Below, piece by piece: positions 1 through 7,971 of a stretch of 64,000 nt of DNA. The notes under the pieces are model-generated. The model saw only the letters and a program-made list of their open reading frames with translations, made no database searches and was not told the DNA's origin. The stretch spans positions 1 to 64,000 of the forward strand of contig JBKQPG010000034.1 of the NCBI GenBank assembly GCA_052145115.1, written 5' to 3'. Origin of the DNA: CAIVVT01 sp052145115 (GTDB lineage: Bacteria > Acidobacteriota > Terriglobia > Bryobacterales > Bryobacteraceae). Positions within the stretch are counted from its first letter, which is position 1, and every line of letters starts with the position of its first letter. Made by a program: the position numbers and the translations under genes.

Positions 1-2
1 CG

Positions 3-935
3 GTGCTGATCCCGCCGGGCGTCTATCTCACCGGCGAGCTGCAGTTGCGGCCCCACGTCGGCCTGATCGGCGTTCCAGCCTGGGATTACAGAGGTGGAGG
101 CGGCTCCGTGCTGCGGCTCATCGACGAGCAAGCCGCGTGTCTCCTCAACATCACCGCCGCCTTCGGCTGTACCATCGACGGTCTGAGCCTGGAAGGACGC
201 CATCTCGGCCACGGCGTGCACGGAATTCTCCTCAATAAACCAACCTACATGCGCGAGGACACGTTTCGCGTCGAGCGTTCGCAAATCACGAATTTCAGCG
301 GCGACGGCGTGCGCCTCCAGCGCGCCTGGTGTTTCACCATCCGCCAATGCATGATCGCCTACTGCGCCGGCGATGGCATCTCGCTCCGCGGCTGGGACGG
401 CTTCCTGATGGACAACTGGTTGTCCGGCAATCGCGGCGCCGGGTTTGCGGCGCGCGAGGAGAACGCTTCCTGCACCTTCACCGGCAACCGCATCGAGTGG
501 AACCGCGAAGGAATTCTCATCTGCGGCGGCGACAGTTACAACATCACCGGCAATTTCTTCGATCGCGCCGGAACCTGCGGCTTGGCGCTCCTCAAGCGCG
601 CGGAGCAGCCCTGCGAGCTCATCACCGTCAGCGGCAATATCATGCGCCGCAGCGGCAAATCGGCCCCGGCGGACAGTTACGATTCGGCCCAGATCCGGCT
701 GGAAGGCGGCCGCGGGATCAGCTGTTGCGCCAACACCATGCAGGTCGGCCGGGACGACGATGCCACGGGCGTTTATTCGCCTTCCTACGGGATCATCTAC
801 CAGGGTCTCGAGCACTGCGCCATCAGCCAGAACGTCCTGCACAAAGGCGCCATCAGGCAATTGATGCTCGATCTCGGCGGCCACGGCGACGGCCTCGTCG
901 TGAAGGATAATCCAGGTTCCTTATTCAAGGCCTAG
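3..935 (+). CDS. Right-handed parallel beta-helix (pectate-lyase-like) protein, 5' truncated
   Basis: The reading frame is open at the left edge, so only the last 310 or so residues are seen. It opens with the motif LIPPGVYLTGELQL, typical of the first rungs of pectate-lyase/polygalacturonase-like beta-helices. It continues with short repeating units of the form N-x-I-x-x-N or G-x-G-I (GDGVRL, GDGISL, NREGIL, SGNIM, ANTMQV, SQNVLH), as expected of right-handed parallel beta-helix coils. Such folds usually bind or cleave polysaccharides. No catalytic residues can be assigned from this fragment, and a signal peptide would lie outside the window. The fold is fairly certain; the substrate is unknown. 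Confidence 0.8.
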   Translation: MLIPPGVYLTGELQLRPHVGLIGVPAWDYRGGGGSVLRLIDEQAACLLNITAAFGCTIDGLSLEGRHLGHGVHGILLNKPTYMREDTFRVERSQITNFSGDGVRLQRAWCFTIRQCMIAYCAGDGISLRGWDGFLMDNWLSGNRGAGFAAREENASCTFTGNRIEWNREGILICGGDSYNITGNFFDRAGTCGLALLKRAEQPCELITVSGNIMRRSGKSAPADSYDSAQIRLEGGRGISCCANTMQVGRDDDATGVYSPSYGIIYQGLEHCAISQNVLHKGAIRQLMLDLGGHGDGLVVKDNPGSLFKA

Positions 936-958
936 GCCGGCTTCGGGGCATCTGCGTC

Positions 959-1000
959 CCGGAAGCCGGGAAGCCGGGGACAAGCCGGAAGCCGGGGACA
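959..1000. repeat. Short tandem GC-rich repeat (AAGCCGGGGACA units)
   Basis: Between the beta-helix gene and the small membrane-protein gene, AAGCCGGGGACA occurs at 971-982 and again at 989-1000 (18-base period), preceded by the related CCGGAAGCCGGG at 959-970. It resembles REP-like intergenic elements of GC-rich soil bacteria. No hairpin with a T-run is present, so I do not call a terminator. Confidence 0.5.
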
Positions 1001-1053
1001 GTACACGCAATCGCTGGTTTCGCGAGACGGCGCCCGCACGCCTCCGCCGGCCT

Positions 1054-1368
1054 TCAGTATCTGGGCGGCAGAATGCTCTTGCGCCCCCCGGGCAGCAGGA
1101 AATCGGAAGCGGCGTGCCATTCTTTTTCGGGTGCGCCTCTTGGCGCCGGCGCGAGCGGCGGACTCGGATGCTCGAACTGAACCGCATGCAGTGCGTAACT
1201 CACCATGCCCCCCAGCAGCCAGAAAACCACCCCCAGGAAGAGGATAATTTTGATCTGCTCGCGGCTCAAATCCCGGCCCAGAATGTTTCCGATGGCGATC
1301 ACGCCCAGCGCCACGCCTGTATACAGCCACCAGATGACCCAGCGTTGAACTCGGATCTGAACGTCCAT
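1054..1368 (-). CDS. Small two-helix membrane protein, unknown function
   Basis: This 104-residue protein has two predicted membrane segments (about residues 10-28 and 40-62, containing VIWWLYTGVALGVIAIG and IILFLGVVFWLLGGMVSYAL) and a proline-rich hydrophilic tail. A TTG codon six bases upstream is also possible, but ATG at 1368 is preceded by AAGGA seven bases away, so I choose it. It stands alone between the beta-helix gene and rsmI. I do not recognise the family. The membrane topology is clear; the function is not. Confidence 0.6.
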   Translation of the reverse strand: MDVQIRVQRWVIWWLYTGVALGVIAIGNILGRDLSREQIKIILFLGVVFWLLGGMVSYALHAVQFEHPSPPLAPAPRGAPEKEWHAASDFLLPGGRKSILPPRY

Positions 1369-1374
1369 AGTCAA

Positions 1375-1675
1375 TCCTTACCATTTCGTAGATGAAAAAA
1401 CCAACCGAGAGGTTACTACCAGGTCGAGGGGCCGCCCGGTTTTCAACCCGCCCGACCTGCACAACCGGTCCGGCCGTCCGAACTCTCATCGCCACCAGGC
1501 ATGCTGCTGCAAAGGGCATTCTTCGAGCCGCCGCCACACTCGCGCCGTCCGACAGCCCATTGGGAATGAATGACCTCGTTTCAGAGCCGCGACCATGAGC
1601 GGTTGCTCGCGGTGGGGCTCGCCGTCCAGACCTGCGCTGGACCTCCAGGTCCAGCTTGCGTCAACGCTCCGCGCC
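1375..1675. other. Intergenic stretch with a hairpin and a possible degenerate repeat, no gene seen
   Basis: No convincing gene lies between the small membrane protein and rsmI. There is a perfect hairpin at 1637-1654 (CTGGACCT-CC-AGGTCCAG) just beyond the rsmI stop. It has no T-run on either side, so it would be at most an atypical terminator. The stretch around 1575-1615 looks like a decayed dispersed repeat, but I cannot prove that from one copy. Confidence 0.35.
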
Positions 1676-2509
1676 TCACCTCTTGTTCTGGATTTCGACC
1701 TGCGCGTAAACCTCGCGCTTTGGCAATCCGCGCCGCCGCGCCACTTCCTTGATCGCGTCCATGCGCGGCATCCCGCTCTTCTCCAGCGCCGCGACTTGTT
1801 CGGCGGCCGTCGCTTCTTCCGCAACGGCCGCGGGCCGCAGCGGGCCGACGAGGAGCGTGAACTCGCCCCGCACCGCGTCGCGCCCGGCCAGCGTAGCCCG
1901 CACTTCCGACGCGCGTCCGCGCAGGAACTCCTCGTGCAGCTTGGTCAGTTCCCGCCCCGCCACCACCGGCGGATCGCCCAGCGCCGATTCCAGGTCCTCG
2001 AGCGTCTCCAGGACGCGGTGCGGCGCTTCGTAGAATACGTGCACCGTCTCCAGCCCCGCCAGCGCCGCCAAAAAGCGCCGCCGCTCCCCGCTCTTGCGCG
2101 GCAGAAAGCCGTGAAAATAGAAGGAATCAGTGGGCAATCCGGACGCCGACAGCGCGCATATCAGCGCCGACGCTCCGGGGATCGGAACCACCGCGATCCC
2201 GGCCTCCGCCGCGGCATTCACCAGCCGATAACCGGGGTCGGAAATCAGCGGCGTGCCGGCGTCCGAGACCAGGGCGATGTCCTCGCCCGCACTCAGGCGA
2301 GCGATCAAAGCGGGAGTGCGTTGGCCTTCGTTATGCTCGTGGTAGCTGACGAGCGGGCGCTGGATATTGTAATGGTCCAACAACTTACGGGTTTGGCGGG
2401 TGTCTTCGCAAGCGATGGCCGCCACGGCGCGCAGCGTCTCGACGGCGCGGTAGGTGATATCGGCCAGATTGCCGATGGGTGTGGCAACCAGGTACAAAAT
2501 TCCCGGCAT
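1676..2509 (-). CDS. rsmI: 16S rRNA (cytidine(1402)-2'-O)-methyltransferase
   Basis: RsmI methylates the 2'-hydroxyl of C1402 in the decoding centre of 16S rRNA using SAM. The 277-residue product begins MPGILYLVATPIGNLADIT, the family's hallmark N-terminus (LYLVATPIGNL), followed by CEDTR, the SDAGTPLISDPGYRLV loop and the VPIPGASA motif of the tetrapyrrole-methylase fold. Length is normal. The frame stays open upstream to 2851, but that extension is arginine/proline-rich and unlike any RsmI, so ATG at 2509 is the start. Identification is secure. Confidence 0.95.
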   Translation of the reverse strand: MPGILYLVATPIGNLADITYRAVETLRAVAAIACEDTRQTRKLLDHYNIQRPLVSYHEHNEGQRTPALIARLSAGEDIALVSDAGTPLISDPGYRLVNAAAEAGIAVVPIPGASALICALSASGLPTDSFYFHGFLPRKSGERRRFLAALAGLETVHVFYEAPHRVLETLEDLESALGDPPVVAGRELTKLHEEFLRGRASEVRATLAGRDAVRGEFTLLVGPLRPAAVAEEATAAEQVAALEKSGMPRMDAIKEVARRRGLPKREVYAQVEIQNKR

Positions 2510-2808
2510 GGGCTTGCTCCCAGTATGCCGGAGCGGGCGCAGTCGCGGGTCTGGATTCGGGAGCAGCCGGATCTGACGATGATGGAAATCCAAGCGCGGC
2601 TGCGGCGCGAGCTCGGGCTGAACGAGGGGCAGATGGTGGAGCCGCGCGATTTCGGCGACCACGGCGGCGAGCGATCGCTCCACCTTTTCGATCGAGCGCG
2701 CCGTGAGCTCGGGCCCCGCCTTCGCCTCAGCTACGGCAGGCAAGAGCGCGGGCCAGGGATCGGCTGAGCAAAAACTCCTCCCATTCCAACGCCGTGGCGG
2801 AATTCGCC
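2510..2808. other. Intergenic region between rsmI and the SorC regulator
   Basis: About 300 bases with open frames on both strands but no recognisable gene. A plus-strand frame at 2525-2767 (80 codons) has at its start a faint likeness to helix-turn-helix ends of transposases (REQPDLTMMEIQARL), but no ribosome-binding site and no continuation. I treat the stretch as non-coding. Confidence 0.3.
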
Positions 2809-2836
2809 TTGACAAGAACTCGAATCGTGATAAAAG
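2809..2836 (+). promoter_or_regulatory. Sigma-70-type promoter for the SorC-family regulator gene
   Basis: A perfect -35 box TTGACA lies at 2809-2814, followed after 16 bases by TAAAAG (2831-2836, four of six consensus positions). Transcription would start near 2843, leaving a leader of about 27 bases before the ATG at 2870. Confidence 0.55.
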
Positions 2837-2849
2837 TGAGATTGCGTTC

Positions 2850-2876
2850 ATGTCTGAGCAGCTGCTCGAATGTTAA
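2850..2876 (+). promoter_or_regulatory. Perfect 12-bp palindrome and 8-codon upstream ORF at the regulator's start
   Basis: GAGCAGCTGCTC at 2856-2867 is a perfect palindrome ending two bases before the regulator's ATG (2870). It lies inside a mini-ORF (2850-2876, MSEQLLEC) that overlaps the regulator start. A palindrome between promoter and start codon suits an autoregulatory operator; the mini-ORF could couple translation because no good Shine-Dalgarno precedes 2870. Both readings are inference. Confidence 0.4.
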
Positions 2877-3850
2877 GATCTCTGGACCACCGAAGACTGC
2901 TGGTGAAAACGGCCCGGCTGTACTACGAGAACGGCCTCAACCAGAACGAGATTGGGGCACGGCTCGGTCTTTCCCGGCAAAAAGTTCAGAGGATGTTGCG
3001 CGAAGCGCACGACCTGGCGGTGGTGCAGATCACGGTCAAACCACTGATCGGGGTTTTCTCGGACCTGGAGCGCGGGCTGGAGGAACGATTCGGGCTGGCC
3101 GAGGCGATCGTGGTCGAGACCACGACCAGCGGCAACCCCGAATCCCAGGCCACGATCGCGCGGGAGGTGGGAGCCGGCGCGGCCGAGTTTCTGATCCGCG
3201 TGATCCGACCGCATGACAAGATCGTCATCAGCGTCGGGAATTCGCTGCTGGGGATGGTCAACGCGATGCCGCATTCCCCGCACCTGGACGCCACCGATTT
3301 GAGAGTGATTCAGGGCTTAGGAGGACTGGGGAATCCGACCCATGATTCCTACGCCACGCAACTGACAACGCGTCTGGCGCAGGCGCTGAAGGCCGAAGCG
3401 GTGCTGCTCGGGGCGCCCGCCGTGGCGGGCACGCGGGAAGCCCGGGATTCGTTTTTGGGGGATCCGCAAGTAGCGCGAACCCTGGAACAGGCACGCAAGG
3501 CGGACATGATTTTCGTGGGCATTGGAGCGAGCCGCTCCAATTCCGTCGTGGTGCAGGAATTCTGGAAGGTCATCCATCCTTCCGCGGTCGACGAATTACA
3601 CGCGCGCGGCGCGATGGGATCGCTGAATCTGCATTATTTCGACGCCAGCGGAAGGCCGTTCGACTCGGAGTTCGACGAGCTGATCATCGGGCTCACTCTG
3701 GATGAGATCAAGAGGATCCGGCGCGTCGTGGGCGTAGCCGGCGGCGTCAGCAAGCGCGAGGCGGTCCGAGCGGCTGTGCTGGGGCAACTGGTCAACGTGC
3801 TGGTCACCGATCACCTCACCGCGCAGTATCTGCTCAAGCCCCAAAGCTAG
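2870..3850 (+). CDS. SorC/DeoR-family sugar-sensing transcriptional regulator
   Basis: The 326-residue protein has an N-terminal helix-turn-helix (about residues 20-50, NQNEIGARLGLSRQKVQRML) and a C-terminal SorC-type sugar-phosphate-binding domain (about 60-320) with the family's VETTTSG, GNSLLGMV, QGLGGLGN, GAPAVAG, FVGIGAS and VVGVAGG segments. SorC regulators sense phosphorylated sugars or polyols and control uptake and catabolic genes, often with autoregulation. It sits upstream of the giant TonB-dependent receptor, and the palindromes at 2856 and 3909 share GAGCA/TGCTC half-sites. The effector is unknown. Family assignment is strong. Confidence 0.9.
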   Translation: MLRSLDHRRLLVKTARLYYENGLNQNEIGARLGLSRQKVQRMLREAHDLAVVQITVKPLIGVFSDLERGLEERFGLAEAIVVETTTSGNPESQATIAREVGAGAAEFLIRVIRPHDKIVISVGNSLLGMVNAMPHSPHLDATDLRVIQGLGGLGNPTHDSYATQLTTRLAQALKAEAVLLGAPAVAGTREARDSFLGDPQVARTLEQARKADMIFVGIGASRSNSVVVQEFWKVIHPSAVDELHARGAMGSLNLHYFDASGRPFDSEFDELIIGLTLDEIKRIRRVVGVAGGVSKREAVRAAVLGQLVNVLVTDHLTAQYLLKPQS

Positions 3851-3908
3851 AGGAGATCGCGCTGGCGAGTGCTCGGGACTGGGGTTAATAACTACTCATT
3901 TTTCAGGA

Positions 3909-3983
3909 TGCTCAAGAACGCATCTTGAGCAATTGCCCAAGGGCAAGAAACCGCTTGACTTCAGGTCGAAGCAGCAATAGGCT
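3909..3983 (+). promoter_or_regulatory. Two inverted repeats and a promoter upstream of the TonB-dependent receptor
   Basis: TGCTCAAGA-N5-TCTTGAGCA (3909-3931, perfect nine-base arms) is followed at once by TTGCCC-AA-GGGCAA (3933-3946, perfect). Nine bases on is TTGACT (3955-3960) and, after 17 bases, TAGGCT (3978-3983). No T-run follows either stem, so they are not terminators of the regulator gene. They look like regulator-binding sites next to a -35 box. The outer bases of the first repeat (TGCTC/GAGCA) match the half-site of the palindrome at the regulator's own start. Confidence 0.45.
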
Positions 3984-4062
3984 ATCTACGACTAAGGCAT
4001 GTCACCGCTTTAGAGGGTAGGTGTGCACCTGGACAGGGTGCCGAGCAGGAAAGGAGTTCTGA

Positions 4063-7000
4063 GTGCGCAGGTTAGTCACGCTACTATTCGTTATCGTATT
4101 GATTGGCAGCTTTGCCACAATACTGGGGCAAACAACAACAGGTACTTTTGCGGGAACGGTTTCGGACGCCACCGGCGGGCGAATCGCCCAGGCGGCCGTT
4201 ACGGCGCTGAATGTCGATACCGGTGAGAAGTACAAGGCGGTCACATCAGGCACCGGCGATTTCATCATCGTTCAGGTGCCGCCAGGCAACTATGAGGTCG
4301 ACGTCGCGGTCAAGGGGTTCAAATCCTTGTCGCGCAAGGGCCTCACGCTGGAGGTGGACGGCAAGGTCACTTTGGATTTGGCGATGGAGGTGGGCTCAAT
4401 CACCGAAAGCGTCTCGGTCACGGGCGAAGCGCCGCTGCTGCGCACACAGGATGCGCAGACGGGTGAAGTCATCAACTCGCTGGTGGTCGAGAACGTACCG
4501 CAGCTCGATCGCGACCCACTCAATCTGCTGCGCCTGACGGGTGACATCTCCGGGACCGCCAATGCGAATAACCCGGCGGGCTCGCCGGGAAGCGACGTTC
4601 GTATCAACGGCGGCCGCATGCAGGGCATGGATGTGCTGGTGGACGGCAACTCGGTGGATTCAGGCAAGTACCATGCGGTATACGCCGCTGGCACGCCCAC
4701 GATGGAGCAGGTGGCGGAGTTCAAGGTGATCACCAACGGCATCCCGGCCGAGTATGGCCGTGTTTCCGGCGGGCTGGTCACGATGGCGACGCTGGGCGGC
4801 ACGAACGGGTTGCACGGGCAGGGATTCGAGTATTTCAAGAATCAACTGTTCAACGCCAACACGTGGGAGGCGAACAACGAAACGCCCTACGTGGCGGGCC
4901 AGAAGGCCCCGCGGACGGGGTTCCACGATAACGATTACGGCGGGGCGATCGGCGGTCCCGTGGTCATTCCGAAACTTTACAATGGCAAGAACAAGACGTT
5001 CTTCTACTTCAACTTTGACGGAGTCAAGCTGCGCACGGCCGGGAATCCGGTAGAAACCATGTCGCCGTCGGCGAACGATCGCAACGGCAACCTGACGACG
5101 CTGACCGCGCAAGGGTCCGGTGTGCAGATGTACGACCCGACGGGCGACACCATGGTTAACTCAAGCGGCATCCTGCTAAAGGCTGTGCTGTTCCCCGACA
5201 ACGGTCAGATGATACCGGCGGCGCGGATCAACCCGCTGGCCACGCTGATCGACAACTATGCGCCCCTGCCGAACAACCCGTCCGAACCGGGCAATAGCCA
5301 GACGGACGCGTGGCTCGGGAAAAAGTCCTCTGGTACGAACGAAAATCGTTGGGAAGTCCGGATGGATCACAACCTGACCGACAATCAGCGCCTTACTCTG
5401 CGCTATTACAACGATAACTACGATCTGGCGAATTCAGAGTATTATGACATCATCAGTCCGGGCAACCAGCAGGTCAGGTCGAGAGGCTTTACTGCATCGC
5501 TGGGTTGGACCTGGACCATCAACCCCACCACGATTATGGAAGCGCACGCCTCGGCGATGCACAATCCCAATCGCAGCTTATATAACTTCCCGACGGGCGC
5601 CGCTGAGAATATTCCGATCGACCCGATCTACTCGCAACTGACTCAGGGCACCCCGTTGGGAACTGACTGGCGCGTCTGGTCGTCGGATGCGCAAGGCTGG
5701 AGCGATCCCATCGGCAACCAGCAGGCTCAGGATGTCCAGAGTCTGGACACCCAAACCACTTACGATTTCGTCTCCTCGGTGACGAAAATCTGGGGGCGGC
5801 ACACGTTCAAGACGGGCGTCGATGTCAGAAAAATGTTCGATAATCACTGGGAATTGCTCTACGACGACCAGATGTATCAGGGCTGGGCCACCGACCAGAC
5901 CGACGACAACCGCGATGGCTGCACCGTCTTTTGCGCTACAGACTGGGCGGGGAATTCGTGGGGCGACTGGCTGCTCGGCATACCGAACGGCGGCGCTCAG
6001 AATTCGCTGCTGAATTTGACCAACGGGCAGGACTACTACGCCTCCTACATCCAGGACGACTTCAAGGTGAGCAAGAAGTTGACCCTGAACCTGGGCCTGC
6101 GCTGGGACATGGAGTCGCCCATCAGCGACCGCTACAACAACAGCTACGCCTGGAACCCGAACGCTCCGAGCGCATGGACCATCCCGGCCGGCTATAGCTG
6201 GACGGGGTCGCTGCAAGCGGCGGGCCTGTCGGCGGCGCAGATCGCAACGATTCCGACTCCCAGCTGGGTAACGGCTGGGAATGTACTGCCCGACGGCGCG
6301 GCGTGTTACGTCGAGACGCCGGCATGTCCAGGCCATGCCGCTATCAAGTACCATCCCTGGCAGTTCGCTCCGCGCCTGGGCGCCGCTTACGCGCTCAACA
6401 ACAAGACCGTGATCCGGGCGTCCTGGGGCATGATGTATCTCACCGCCACGGGCGATTACTGGGACGATTGGACCGAGGACGTGGGCGCCGCGGCGATGCC
6501 GGGTAATCCGGACCGTCTCAATGGCGCCATCAACGGACCGATGATTGCGACCGACCAGCTCGCTTTCCAGCCCGGCGAGTACACCCCCTTCACTAAGACC
6601 AATACCGGGCTAAACTACACACTCGGCAGCCAGTACGAGGAGGCAGGCACGAACATCAATTCGCATCCTCCACTGGAGCAAAACTGGAACGTCATGGTTC
6701 AGCGGCAACTGCCGGGGAACATTCTGCTGGAGGTCGGCTACAACGGCAACCACAGCGGCGACCTGCTGGCGGCGTTCTATAATTCGCCTTACCCGCTGGC
6801 CGCTCTGACCGGAAGCGCGACGCTGAACACTTTGTTCAAGACCCAGGTCGCCAACCCGTTGGCGAACGATATACATAACAGCAACTCCGGGGCTACCACG
6901 GGGCCGACAGTGCCGATCGGCGATCTGGAGCTCCCCAACCCGGCCTTTGGCGGCCTGGTTACGTACGGTAACAACATCGCCAAGGCCAACTATAACGCCG

Positions 7001-7854
7001 GCACCTTGAAATTGCAGAAACGGCTGTCCCAAGGCATGACGTTCCTGTTCACCTATACCTACAGCAGGTCGCTCGACGATATCGGCGAGGTGGCCAACGG
7101 CGGCCTGGGCGGCGTCACGCCGGGCTCCAAACAGTACCAATCCTTCCAGACCATCAACGATTTGTATGGCTTAAGTCCGGAGGATATGACACACCGGATC
7201 ACCTTCTACCACGACTACCAGTTCCCATTCGGACGAGGCCGGAAGTTCCTCGGCTCGCCGAAGGGCGTGGGCGGCAAAGTCCTCGACGGAATCGTCGGCG
7301 GATGGGAATATGCGGGCATCTATATTTTCCACACCGGCACGCCAATCACCTTTGGGGAGGACCTCTCCGACCCGGCAGCTTCGGGCGACGGTGTCCCCGG
7401 CGGCAACAACGGCGCCGGAGGCCTTTGGGCCAGCATCACCTCCATGAATCAGATCAAGGCGTCCAACTACAGCGGCAATCCCAACACGCTGTTGACGGCG
7501 ACGAACCTGACCAATGTCGGCACCTGGGGCAACCTCGGCAACGCAACGACCCGGCTGTTCAATGAATCCGATTTCACCGCCCCGCAGCCGCTGACTCCGG
7601 GCAATGTCCCGAATATTTTTGGGGGTATTCGGGAACCCCACTCGACCAGCTACGACGCGTCTCTGATGAAGAACTTCTCCATCGCCCGGGAAGGCAAGGT
7701 CTACCTGCAGCTCCGGGTCGAGGCGCAGAACGTGTTCAATATCCGCGGATTGGGCAATTTAGATTGTACGATTGGCGATCCCAGCTTCGGCCTGATTACG
7801 TCTTCGGCGCAAGATCCGAGACAGATGCAGATCTCGGGCAGGCTCTTCTTCTAA
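4063..7854 (+). CDS. Oar-like TonB-dependent receptor with N-terminal carboxypeptidase-regulatory domain
   Basis: This 1263-residue outer-membrane protein starts with GTG preceded by a perfect AAGGAG six bases away. Residues 1-22 form a signal peptide. About 24-107 is a carboxypeptidase-regulatory-like (CarboxypepD_reg) domain (GTVSDATGGRIAQAAVTAL, VPPGNYEVDVAVKGF). The TonB plug follows (about 110-245, including SDVRINGGRMQGMDVLVDG and the YGRVSGGLVTM motif), then a beta-barrel ending in a C-terminal phenylalanine (SGRLFF). Acidobacteria carry many such receptors for large oligosaccharides or peptides. Its position behind a SorC regulator and near rhamnosidase genes suggests a glycan substrate, which is inference. 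Confidence 0.92.
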   Translation: MRRLVTLLFVIVLIGSFATILGQTTTGTFAGTVSDATGGRIAQAAVTALNVDTGEKYKAVTSGTGDFIIVQVPPGNYEVDVAVKGFKSLSRKGLTLEVDGKVTLDLAMEVGSITESVSVTGEAPLLRTQDAQTGEVINSLVVENVPQLDRDPLNLLRLTGDISGTANANNPAGSPGSDVRINGGRMQGMDVLVDGNSVDSGKYHAVYAAGTPTMEQVAEFKVITNGIPAEYGRVSGGLVTMATLGGTNGLHGQGFEYFKNQLFNANTWEANNETPYVAGQKAPRTGFHDNDYGGAIGGPVVIPKLYNGKNKTFFYFNFDGVKLRTAGNPVETMSPSANDRNGNLTTLTAQGSGVQMYDPTGDTMVNSSGILLKAVLFPDNGQMIPAARINPLATLIDNYAPLPNNPSEPGNSQTDAWLGKKSSGTNENRWEVRMDHNLTDNQRLTLRYYNDNYDLANSEYYDIISPGNQQVRSRGFTASLGWTWTINPTTIMEAHASAMHNPNRSLYNFPTGAAENIPIDPIYSQLTQGTPLGTDWRVWSSDAQGWSDPIGNQQAQDVQSLDTQTTYDFVSSVTKIWGRHTFKTGVDVRKMFDNHWELLYDDQMYQGWATDQTDDNRDGCTVFCATDWAGNSWGDWLLGIPNGGAQNSLLNLTNGQDYYASYIQDDFKVSKKLTLNLGLRWDMESPISDRYNNSYAWNPNAPSAWTIPAGYSWTGSLQAAGLSAAQIATIPTPSWVTAGNVLPDGAACYVETPACPGHAAIKYHPWQFAPRLGAAYALNNKTVIRASWGMMYLTATGDYWDDWTEDVGAAAMPGNPDRLNGAINGPMIATDQLAFQPGEYTPFTKTNTGLNYTLGSQYEEAGTNINSHPPLEQNWNVMVQRQLPGNILLEVGYNGNHSGDLLAAFYNSPYPLAALTGSATLNTLFKTQVANPLANDIHNSNSGATTGPTVPIGDLELPNPAFGGLVTYGNNIAKANYNAGTLKLQKRLSQGMTFLFTYTYSRSLDDIGEVANGGLGGVTPGSKQYQSFQTINDLYGLSPEDMTHRITFYHDYQFPFGRGRKFLGSPKGVGGKVLDGIVGGWEYAGIYIFHTGTPITFGEDLSDPAASGDGVPGGNNGAGGLWASITSMNQIKASNYSGNPNTLLTATNLTNVGTWGNLGNATTRLFNESDFTAPQPLTPGNVPNIFGGIREPHSTSYDASLMKNFSIAREGKVYLQLRVEAQNVFNIRGLGNLDCTIGDPSFGLITSSAQDPRQMQISGRLFF

Positions 7855-7876
7855 GAGCATTTCCACCAACGCAACG

Positions 7877-7916
7877 AAAAGGGGGGAGCGGCCCGCGCCG
7901 CCCCCCCTTCCCTTTT
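7877..7916 (+). terminator. Rho-independent terminator after the TonB-dependent receptor
   Basis: A GC-only stem (7881-7892 GGGGGGAGCGGC pairing with GCCGC and a C-run up to 7908, one mismatch) is flanked by AAAA before and TTCCCTTTT after. It lies 25 bases beyond the receptor stop. Confidence 0.6.
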
Positions 7917-7971
7917 GAGCCGTTCCCTCCCCAATCTCTTCTCCGTGCGCAGTGTAAACTCAACTCAACGG

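Noticed and set aside
2525..2767. 80-codon plus-strand frame with faint transposase HTH similarity
   Set aside because: No ribosome-binding site, no catalytic part and composition typical of a shadow frame.
2510..2851. 114-residue N-terminal extension of RsmI
   Set aside because: The family hallmark LYLVATPIGNL begins at the internal ATG 2509; the extension is low-complexity and unlike any RsmI.
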